Notes under the pieces: model-generated | The model's input: only the letters and a program-made list of their open reading frames with translations | What the model was told of the DNA's origin: nothing | Databases searched by the model: none | Made by a program: the position numbers and the translations under genes | Shown here: positions 25,791 through 34,200 of the stretch, one piece after another | Position numbering within the stretch: the first letter of the stretch is position 1 | How the letters are laid out: every line of letters begins with the position of its first letter | From: CAVRAZ01 sp963719135 | GTDB lineage: Bacteria; Pseudomonadota; Gammaproteobacteria; DSM-19610 | Length of the DNA: 64,000 nt | Direction: 5' to 3' | Assembly (NCBI GenBank): GCA_963719135.1 | Contig: CAVRAZ010000013.1 | Coordinates: 1-64,000, forward strand

Positions 25791-26912
25791 ATGACAACCG
25801 ACGGAAGAATCGTGGTGATGGTGACCGGCGCGGGCGGGTCGGCGGCAATCGGGTTCTGCCGTTCGCTGCGGGCAGCCGATCCGCGCTACCGGCTGGTCGG
25901 CGTCGACTGCGACAAATACCATCTGCAACTCGCCGAAACGGATTTTCGGTATCTCATTCCGCCGGCGAGCGATCCTGACTATCTCCCGATTCTGAATCTG
26001 CTTGCCGATCGTCATGGCGCGCATCTTCTGCACGCGCAGCCGGACCCGGAAGTCGCATTTCTGTCCGAACACCGCCAGGCGCTGCGGGTAAGGACTGCTT
26101 TTCCCGAGGCGCGCACGGTGCGGCGCTGCCTGGACAAGTTTGAGTCCTATCGTCTCTGGCGTGGCGCGGGAATTCGCGTTCCCGAGACCCTGCGTATCGA
26201 CGACCCTGACGACCTGCGCACCGCCTTTGAATCCTTCGGCCCCTGTATCTGGCTGCGCAACAGTCAGGGTGCGGCCGGCAGGGGCGCACTACCCACCGCC
26301 GATTTCGAACAGGCGGCGGCCTGGATCGATTTCTGCCGCGGTTGGGGCGATTTTACCGCCGCGGCCTGTCTGAGTTATGAATCGGTCACCTGGCAATCAA
26401 TTTGGGAAAAGGGCGAATTGCTGGTTGCCCAGGGCCGCTTGCGTAAATACTGGGAGTTCGGCAATCGCAGTCCGTCCGGTGTCACCGGTCTGACCGGCAC
26501 CGGCGTCACGCTGTCGGACCCGGCGCTGGACGAGCTGGCGGTTCGCTGCATCCTGGCCGTCGACGCCGCACCCGACGGCATCTATTCCGTGGACCTGACC
26601 TACGACCACGACGGTATGCCGAACCCGACCGAAATCAACATCGGCCGGTTCTTCACGACACACGATTTCTTTTCCCGCGCCGGTCTCAATTTCCCGGACA
26701 TCTTCGTCAAACGCGCCCTCGGCATTGACGTGCGGCTGCCCAACGTCCGTTTCAACCCGCTGCCCGACGGACTGGCCTGGGTACGCGGGCTGGACAGCGA
26801 ACCCGTGTTGACGACCGAGCGCGACATCGACGCGAGCGAGCAGGTGCTCGCCGGTCTCAGAGAAAACATCAGAGAGCAGCACCGTGAGCGAAGCCTACAG
26901 ACGTTTGGATGA
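25791..26912 (+). CDS. ATP-grasp ligase (carbamoyl-phosphate-synthase-like)
   Basis: A 373-residue ATP-grasp enzyme that should join a carboxylate to an amine or thiol via an acyl phosphate. It starts with a Rossmann-like pre-ATP-grasp domain (VVMVTGAGGSAAIGFCRSLRAADPRYRLVGVDCD). ATP-binding segments are CIWLRNSQGAAGRGALP and the acidic metal-binding end PTEINIGRFFTTHDF. Such proteins occur in surface-glycan loci, where they may add an amino acid or other acyl group to an amino sugar. That role is inferred. The in-frame GTG three bases earlier is also possible. The last 29 bases overlap the methyltransferase gene. Confidence 0.8.
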   Translation: MTTDGRIVVMVTGAGGSAAIGFCRSLRAADPRYRLVGVDCDKYHLQLAETDFRYLIPPASDPDYLPILNLLADRHGAHLLHAQPDPEVAFLSEHRQALRVRTAFPEARTVRRCLDKFESYRLWRGAGIRVPETLRIDDPDDLRTAFESFGPCIWLRNSQGAAGRGALPTADFEQAAAWIDFCRGWGDFTAAACLSYESVTWQSIWEKGELLVAQGRLRKYWEFGNRSPSGVTGLTGTGVTLSDPALDELAVRCILAVDAAPDGIYSVDLTYDHDGMPNPTEINIGRFFTTHDFFSRAGLNFPDIFVKRALGIDVRLPNVRFNPLPDGLAWVRGLDSEPVLTTERDIDASEQVLAGLRENIREQHRERSLQTFG

Positions 26913-27615
26913 GCAGGGTGGCCGGTACGACACGCCGCACGCATTCAACTACAGCCAATTTCTGTTCAAATACCGCTATCGCGTGGTGCGCGAGCATGTC
27001 GCCGGACCGGACGTGCTGGAAGTGGGGGTCGGTTACGGCGATTTCTCCGCCTGGCTGAGCGAGGAACCCTTCCAGACGCTGTCGATAGACGGGTCTCTGA
27101 CCAATCTCGCACGCGCACGGGACAAGGCAAGGTCGGACCGCATCGCGTTCGAGCACTGCCTGTTCGAGGAATTCAGCACCTCGCGCAGGTTCGATGACAT
27201 TCTGATCACCAACAGCCTGGAGCATGTGGACGATCCGATTGTTGTCCTCACGCATTTCAAACAGTTTCTGAAACCAGGTGGCCGGATCCATGTAACGGTG
27301 CCCAACGCGATGTCTGTACACCGGCAACTCGGCGTCGAGATGGGCATGCTTGAATACGTCTGGAGTCTCAATGAGCACGACCATGCGGTAGGGCACCAGC
27401 GCGTCTATACGCACGAACTGCTGTGTGAACATATTCGCCGTGCCGGCTTGCATGTGTCGCTCACCGACGGCGTGATGTTCAAGTTGCTGTCCAACCGGCA
27501 GACCGACGGTCTGCTGAAAACCTATGGAGAAGGACTGATGGAAGGTCTCTACAAACTCGGTCGCCGGCTTCCACACCTAGCTGCGGAAATCTACGTCTGC
27601 TGCGCCGGGAGGTGA
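26884..27615 (+). CDS. Class I SAM-dependent methyltransferase
   Basis: A 243-residue methyltransferase. Motif I is VLEVGVGYGDFS (about 39-50), the acidic end of strand 2 is SIDGS, motif post-I/II is FDDILITNSLEHVDDP, and motif III is FLKPGGRIHVTVPN. This EHVDDP type commonly methylates sugars or small acids in glycan loci. The GTG start overlaps the ATP-grasp gene by 29 bases, indicating translational coupling. The substrate is not deducible. Confidence 0.85.
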   Translation: MSEAYRRLDEQGGRYDTPHAFNYSQFLFKYRYRVVREHVAGPDVLEVGVGYGDFSAWLSEEPFQTLSIDGSLTNLARARDKARSDRIAFEHCLFEEFSTSRRFDDILITNSLEHVDDPIVVLTHFKQFLKPGGRIHVTVPNAMSVHRQLGVEMGMLEYVWSLNEHDHAVGHQRVYTHELLCEHIRRAGLHVSLTDGVMFKLLSNRQTDGLLKTYGEGLMEGLYKLGRRLPHLAAEIYVCCAGR

Positions 27616-27619
27616 CAAC

Positions 27620-28309
27620 GTGCAAATCTATCTCGACCTGGACGGCCCGATCCTCGATGTTTCCGGACGCTACTACGCGATCTACACTGACCTGTTGCAA
27701 CGGGAAGGTTACACGCCGCTCGACTACTCGAGTTACTGGTCGCTGAAGCGGCTGAGTTTTCAGGAATCGGCCATCGTCGCGCACAGTTGTCCGGCCGGTT
27801 TCGTGGAGGACTATCTGGTCGAGCGGTTGAACCTGATCGAGGATCCGGCGTACCTGTGCCTGGACCGGTTGCACGCCGGCGTCCTCGAGCAACTCAAGGC
27901 CTGGGCCAGAACGCACGAACTGGTGTTGGTCACGCTGCGGCGCAATTACCAGTCGCTGATATCGCAGCTCGAACACATCGGTGTCCGCCCGTTACTCACC
28001 GACGTTCTGGTCGGCGCGATCGGCTGTCCCGGCTGGTGCGCCAAGAAAGAACGCATCGAAACGCGACTGCGCGACACCAGCAATGCACTGGTCATCGGTG
28101 ACACCGAGGCGGACGTGCTGGCCGCGCACGCGCTCGAACTGCCCAGCGTCGCCGTCTCCTGTGGAATACGGACGCGCCGCCTGCTGACACACCTGGCGCC
28201 GGATGTGCTGGTCAAGAACCTGAGCGAACTGAACATCGACGGCTGGCCGGCGCTGTTCGAAGGCAGTGAGCTACGCTCCCACCTGTTGCGGGCGGGCGCC
28301 TCGGCGTGA
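27620..28309 (+). CDS. HAD-family phosphatase
   Basis: A 229-residue haloacid-dehalogenase-fold hydrolase. Motif I is the start of the protein, YLDLDGPILDV, with nucleophile and acid Asp at residues 5 and 7. Motif II is LVTLRRN. Motif IV is ALVIGDTEADVLAAHAL. The cap region (about 15-90) is helical. It probably dephosphorylates a sugar phosphate made by this pathway. The GTG start has an exceptionally good ribosome site (GGGAGGTGA), which overlaps the methyltransferase stop codon. Confidence 0.82.
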   Translation: MQIYLDLDGPILDVSGRYYAIYTDLLQREGYTPLDYSSYWSLKRLSFQESAIVAHSCPAGFVEDYLVERLNLIEDPAYLCLDRLHAGVLEQLKAWARTHELVLVTLRRNYQSLISQLEHIGVRPLLTDVLVGAIGCPGWCAKKERIETRLRDTSNALVIGDTEADVLAAHALELPSVAVSCGIRTRRLLTHLAPDVLVKNLSELNIDGWPALFEGSELRSHLLRAGASA

Positions 28310-28313
28310 AGTC

Positions 28314-29471
28314 ATGATTCTGTCCACGCCACGTCAGTTGGCACCGGAACCATGCCAGCCCCCACATGTGCCGTTCCAGAACCTGAGTGCGCTGCACGCA
28401 CCGCTGCAGGCAGAAATCTTCGCCAAGATAGCGGCGCTGAGTGCAAACTCGGATTTTGTCAGCGGCGCCCCGGTGCGGGCCTTTGAAGAACACTTCGCGG
28501 CCTATTGCGGAGCGCGCTACGGGATAGGCTGCAACTCGGGAACGTCAGCGATTCATCTGGCCCTGCTGGCGCTGGGGGCCGGGCCCGGCGATGAAGTCAT
28601 CACGGTCGCGCACACCTTCGTTGGTTCGGTCTGGGGCATCCTGTACTGTGGTGCGAAACCGGTGTTCGTCGACATCGATCCGGTTACCATGACCATGGAT
28701 CCGGCGTTGGTCGAGACGGCCATCACGCCGCGCACCCGGGTCATTCTGGCTGTGCACCTCTACGGGCATCCGGTCGACATGGATCCCGTGCTGGCAGTCG
28801 CACAGCGCCATGGACTGTATGTCGTGGAAGATGCGGCACAGGCGCATGGGGCGCATTACAGGGGCCGTGCGATCGGGTCTCTGGGTCACCTGGCCTGTTT
28901 CAGCTTCTATCCCGGCAAGAACCTGGGATCCTGGGGCGAGGGCGGAATAGTAGTCACGTCCGATCCGGCTCTACGTTCACGCCTCACGCGCTTTCGCGAT
29001 CACGCGCGGCGGCAGCGCTATCAACATGCAGAGATCGGGTTCAACTACCGCATGGACTCGATCCAGGCCGCGGTATTGGATACCAAACTGCGTTATCTCG
29101 ACACGTGGAATCAGATCCGGCGCGCGCTTGCCGCAGGGTACGCCGAGTCGTTGGCGAACATCCCGGATCTGTGGGTTCCACAAAGCCGCGCCTGGGCCGA
29201 TCCGGTCCATCATCTGTACGTTGTACGTCATCCCCGGCGTGACCGCCTGCAGGCGCACCTCAAGGCGGCGGGCGTGGATACGGGCTTGCACTATCCCTTG
29301 CCGCTGCATCGCCAGGAGGCGCTGCAGCCGCACATCGGGCGTCCCTGCAGTCTGCCGGCTACCGAGCAGGCCGCCGAACGGTGTCTCAGTCTGCCGATCT
29401 ACCCGGGATTGGAGCCGGCTCATGTCCGCTACGTGTCTGACGTCATCCGAGCCTTTCAGGGGTGCTACTGA
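28314..29471 (+). CDS. DegT/DnrJ/EryC1/StrS-family sugar aminotransferase
   Basis: A 385-residue PLP-dependent aminotransferase that makes an amino sugar from a keto-sugar nucleotide. The PLP lysine is Lys202 in FSFYPGKNLGSWGEGG. The cofactor-binding aspartate is in VVEDAAQAHGAHYRG, and the nucleotide-sugar region is CNSGTSAIHLALLALG. The ATG at 28314 is chosen because it follows the HAD stop by four bases; an in-frame GTG at 28266 would overlap that gene. With the Gfo/Idh/MocA oxidase this forms a classic keto-then-amino pair. Confidence 0.9.
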   Translation: MILSTPRQLAPEPCQPPHVPFQNLSALHAPLQAEIFAKIAALSANSDFVSGAPVRAFEEHFAAYCGARYGIGCNSGTSAIHLALLALGAGPGDEVITVAHTFVGSVWGILYCGAKPVFVDIDPVTMTMDPALVETAITPRTRVILAVHLYGHPVDMDPVLAVAQRHGLYVVEDAAQAHGAHYRGRAIGSLGHLACFSFYPGKNLGSWGEGGIVVTSDPALRSRLTRFRDHARRQRYQHAEIGFNYRMDSIQAAVLDTKLRYLDTWNQIRRALAAGYAESLANIPDLWVPQSRAWADPVHHLYVVRHPRRDRLQAHLKAAGVDTGLHYPLPLHRQEALQPHIGRPCSLPATEQAAERCLSLPIYPGLEPAHVRYVSDVIRAFQGCY

Positions 29472-31249
29472 TGGCGCATGTTGGAGCGAATTCGTTCGGC
29501 GTCAGTGTCATCGTTCCCGCTCACAATGACGCGAATTATATCGGCGACTGCCTGGCATCGCTGCTCGCCCAGACTCATACTCCGCGGGAAATTCTGGTTT
29601 GCGACGATGCGTCGGAAGACGACACGCTCGGGTTGGCGGAACGCTTTCGTCGCCGCTATCCCGAACTCATTCGAGTCATTCGACACGACATCAACATCGG
29701 CTGCGCACGCAATTTCAACGCAGGCCTTCAGGCGGCGACCGAAAGCCATGTATCGATCATCGCGGCCGACGACTATTGGTATGCGGAGAAGCTGGCGCGG
29801 GAAGTCGCCTGCCTGCGTGAGACCGGCCATGCCTGGGCTTACTCGCGAATCGAACTGGTCTCGGAGGAGGGCCGCGATGCCGGCCGAAAGACGCCGTTCT
29901 GGGGCACTCTGGACATGTTCCACGGCGACCTGTTCCGGGCCATCGTGGAACGCCGCGTGTCGCCGCGAAATCTGCTGATCGGGCGAAAGGCCCTGGAGGC
30001 GATCGGCTGGTTCGACTCGACCCTTGGAATGTACGAGGACTGGGACCTGAAACTCCGGCTTGCTTATCGGTATCCCGCCGCCTGCGTGGAACAGGTCGGC
30101 GGCGTCTATCGCCAGCACAACCGCGGTATCAGCCGCTCGAACACCGACCGGCAACTGCGTGAGGCCGGCAGGGTGCTGAGAAGGAATCGCCATCTGATAC
30201 AGGCGCGGTATGGCAGTAAATCGAACAACGTCATCGCGGACGCGTACCTGAAACTCATGCCGGATGAGGCTGCGCACAGCGACGCGTCGGCGCCGGCGTG
30301 GCTGCGGTGGCCCTGTCTGCCGAACCGGCTCGACCGGCTGGGGACGGGTGTGTGGTTCTGTTACGGACTGGCGCCTGACCAGCAGATCCAACTTCGCCAA
30401 GCGCTTCGCCACCACCCCGACATCGCTGTCTGGGAACGGCAAACGTCCGGCGGCACATCCGCGGTGCTGAAAGCGATGATCGCGCGCCTGCCATCGAATG
30501 TCGGATTGCCGGGGCTGTCTGTCCTGCGGGAGCTGATGTATCAAGCGTACCGTTCCACTTTGTGTGGCGACGGCAGGAGCCTGGTGATTGATGTCGAAAC
30601 CCCCCGCTTGGTAGACCCGGCGCGCCTGCGCACGTGGTTTCCAGGTGCGAATCTGATAGTCGTGCAAGATCCCGCTGAAACTGGCGCTGCGCACCAAATC
30701 CTGGACTGCCCGCCGTGGAACGCCGATGGAAGGCTGCACGGGATCGTGTCATCCGCAGTCGACGATGCCTTTCTTGCCGCACTGGTCCAGACGATCTATG
30801 CCGCGGGCGTTGAGGCCGGGACTGGATGCGTTTCCGCGACACCATCAGCCGGCGCTGAACAACTCAACCGGGAAGGCGAGGCATGTTTTGTTACCGGCGA
30901 TCTCGAAGCGGCGTCACGCCTGTTTCTGGACGCCCTGGCTTTGGACCCGGGTTGCAGCGGTGCGCTGAATAATCTGGGTGTGGTTGCCTGGCGCCGGGGC
31001 CAGGCCGTGGACGCCGTTCGCTGGTTGCGGCGCGGTCTGGCCGTCGATCCGGTGAACCCGGAACTCAACCGTAACCTGGGCCAAATCCTGGTGGAACTCG
31101 GCCGACCTGCAGAAGCGAGGGACCTGTTGTCGGTCTTGCTGCGGCACCGGCCGCATGATACCGAACTGCGTGCCCAGCTCGACGCGACTCAGGCGGTTCG
31201 GGCCGGCGCCCGCAATGGATCCGCGTGCAAATCCGGAGTACCTACATGA
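29471..31249 (+). CDS. GT2 glycosyltransferase with a decayed sulfotransferase-like middle and C-terminal TPRs
   Basis: 592 residues. The N-terminal GT2 domain (about 10-230) is intact: FGVSVIVPAHNDANYIGDCL, CDDASEDDT, the DxD-type IIAADDYWYA, and GMYEDWDLKLRLAY as acceptor/catalytic loop. Residues about 290-445 read like a sulfotransferase whose phosphosulfate loop is lost: FCYGLAPDQQIQLRQALRHHPDIAV stands where PRSGT-type sequence is expected, and FPGANLIVVQDPAE matches the second binding motif. Two to three TPRs follow (about 460-590, LNREGEACF then ALNNLGVVAWRRG). The ATG shares bases with the DegT stop (TGATG). It probably transfers a sugar in the flagellin glycan, with the TPRs as protein- or partner-binding part. 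Confidence 0.8.
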   Translation: MAHVGANSFGVSVIVPAHNDANYIGDCLASLLAQTHTPREILVCDDASEDDTLGLAERFRRRYPELIRVIRHDINIGCARNFNAGLQAATESHVSIIAADDYWYAEKLAREVACLRETGHAWAYSRIELVSEEGRDAGRKTPFWGTLDMFHGDLFRAIVERRVSPRNLLIGRKALEAIGWFDSTLGMYEDWDLKLRLAYRYPAACVEQVGGVYRQHNRGISRSNTDRQLREAGRVLRRNRHLIQARYGSKSNNVIADAYLKLMPDEAAHSDASAPAWLRWPCLPNRLDRLGTGVWFCYGLAPDQQIQLRQALRHHPDIAVWERQTSGGTSAVLKAMIARLPSNVGLPGLSVLRELMYQAYRSTLCGDGRSLVIDVETPRLVDPARLRTWFPGANLIVVQDPAETGAAHQILDCPPWNADGRLHGIVSSAVDDAFLAALVQTIYAAGVEAGTGCVSATPSAGAEQLNREGEACFVTGDLEAASRLFLDALALDPGCSGALNNLGVVAWRRGQAVDAVRWLRRGLAVDPVNPELNRNLGQILVELGRPAEARDLLSVLLRHRPHDTELRAQLDATQAVRAGARNGSACKSGVPT

Positions 31250-34200
31250 ATGATACAACCACCCGCGGCGGCAATCTGATTTTTCTGATCAGTCTGCCCC
31301 GCTCGGGTTCGACGCTTTTGCAGCGCCTGTTGTCCGGGCACACGCAGATACACAGCGCCGCCGAGCCCTGGTTGATGCTGCTCCCGACGTATGCATTGCG
31401 CGAAACCGGCCTCGATGCGGAATACGACGCAGCGCTGGCGCGGCAGGGATTGGAGGATTTTATCGGCGGGTTGGAGCATGGGTACGAGGTGTTTGACGAT
31501 GCCGTCCGCGCCTATGCAGGAACGCTTTACGGGACCGCGCTCGCTCAGAGTGGAAAGCGATTGTTTCTGGACAAGACGCCGCGTTACTGGCATGTGCTCC
31601 CCGATTTGAAGCGCTTGTTTCCCGAGGCGAGCTTCGTCTTTCTGTTGCGTAACCCGCTGGCCATCGCCGCGTCGACACTGAGCACCTGGTTGGATGGCGA
31701 CACTCAACGGCTCCGGGACACCACCCACGCGCAGGATCTGGACGAAGGACCGGGTGCAATCGCCGCGGCGATCCGGCGAGCGGACCACCGGGACTGCGTC
31801 GTGCGTTACGAGGATCTGGTGGCCGATCCGGAACAAACCTTGCGCGTCCTTTGCACATTTCTGGGAATCGAATTTGAAGCGTCTATGCTGGAGTACGGGA
31901 GTCGGCCGGAGCCTCGCGGGCGTCACGGCGATGCAACGTCTATCCATCACCACGGACAGGCGGTGACCAGTTACCGGGATACCTGGCGCAATTCGTTCGC
32001 TGGCAAGGCCGGGGGCGAATTCGCGGCGGAATATCTGGAGCGGCTCGGCGCAGACGTGCTCGGGGTCTGGGGCTACGATGCGGGGCGGCTCTGCAGCCAG
32101 TTGCGTGCGCAGGTCGAAAGCGACGGCAGGGCCGATCACGCCGACGTTGGCGAGGCCGATCGCCTGAACGCAGAAGGTGAAGCGCTGTTTGCGGCGGCGC
32201 GCTATCGCGAGGCCAGGGACCTGTTCGCCCAGGTTGTGGACCGTTATCCGAACTTCGTAATGGCCCACAACAATCTTGCCGTGGTCAACTGGCAGCTCGG
32301 CGATCAGGCAGGGGCCGTCGATGCGCTCAGGAGCGGTCTGGAACAGGATGCACTCGATCGGAACCTGATCGTCAACGCTGCCGAAATACTCTCCGCGCTC
32401 GGTCTGCGCGATGATGCTGTTCTGCTGTGCAATCGCTATCTGACCGAACGTCCGGACGACGAGGCTGTGAAGTCACAACGTGCTCGCCTTGCCGACGCGC
32501 CGGCCACCGATCAGCGGATCGACCCGACGGTGACGCAGACACCGCTCCGGCCGCCAGTCCCAGCGCAAGAAAGCGAACCGCCCGTCCTTATCGGTACAAG
32601 CATTGCGCCGTTCGGCATCGAAAAGCAGCAGTTGGCCATCCAGTCCTGGCTGAACCTTGGCTTCGACGTGATCTCGCTCAACGTTCAGCACGAAATAGAC
32701 GAGTTGAAGCCCTGCTTTCCGGAGGTGCGCTTCGTGTGTGCAACGCGCGATGGCAAGCGGGCCGCCGGGAAGCCCTATGTGTTCATCGATGATTTGCTGG
32801 CCGCGCTGCGCGGCAGCAACCATGGCATCGTGGGTATAGTCAACTCGGACATCCTGTTGCGTGCGCAGCCAGGCCTGCGCGGGCATCTTGCCGAGCAGGC
32901 GAGAGAGGGCTTGGTCTATGGTTCGCGCCTGGATGTCGAAAACCTGGACGACGACCACGGCTACGTCTATCACCGTGGCTTTGACTTCTTCTTCTTTGAC
33001 CGGCGTTCGACAGCCGGTATTCCGCCTTCGGACTTCCTGCTGGGCGTGCCCTGGTGGGACTATTGGCTACCGGCGGCTTTTCTGATGCAGGATGTTGCGG
33101 TACGGCGGCTCGATTCGCCGATCGCCTACCACAGGCAGCACCCGGCGAACTACAGCGGGCGGTTGCTGCAGGACTACGGCGATCTTTTCGCCACGCGGTG
33201 TGCTTCGCTGCCGTTCGTCGCTGTGTTCGGTCAATGCGCCGGCCTGAACGTCGGCGATGCGCGCTACGGTGTCCTGGCCGACGCGGCGCTCGACCATTTG
33301 TCCCGGCACAGCCAGAAGATCGGTCTTCCGCCAGCGTTGACTGCGACAAAGCCGAAACATCCGCGTGATTTGCGCAGCCCGCGGATCAGCGCCATCGTTT
33401 CGACCTACAACTCCGAAGCCTTCATCGAAGAATGTCTGCTTGATCTCGCGCGCCAGACAAATGCCGGCGAGATCGAGATCATCGTCATCGATGCTGCATC
33501 GCCCGAGAACGAGCGGGCCGTGGTCGAGCGGTTTCGTGAGTCCCATCCGGAATGTCAAATCCGCTATGAGCGAGCCGACCGGCGCATCGGCGTGTATGCG
33601 GCCTGGAACCGGGCGGTTCGCATGGCACGCGGCGACTACCTTATTACCTGCAGCACCAACGACCGGCTGCGTCTCGACGCCTGCGAGATTCTGGCGCGCA
33701 CCCTGGATGAGCACCCCGAACTCGATCTGGTGTATGGCAACAGCTATCTGACGCGGCAGCCGCACGAGTCGTTCGACGCGCCGACGCTGGCGAGTCTCTA
33801 TGTCTGGCCTGAATATTCCTATCAATTGCTGACCGAAATGTGCATGGTAGGGCCACACCCCATGTGGCGCCGTTCGGTGCACGAGGACACCGGACATTTC
33901 GACGAAACACTGACTGCCCTCGGTGATCAGGAATTCTGGCTGCGGATGGGCCAGACACATCGCTTGAAGGCACTTCCGGATTTTACCGGCCTCTATTATG
34001 TAAGTAACGACTCCATTACCGGCGATCTCAACGTCATGCAGGCCGAGACCGACCGTGTCCAGACGTACTACCGGACGAAGTACCGATTTCAGGAGTGGTC
34101 ATCCCGTCGGCGACGCCAGGTCGACTTGCCTTTGGAAGGCGCGGGGATCAGTGTGGCCGTTTTTGTTGAATGCCGCGCCAGCGATCTGAGTGCACTTGCC

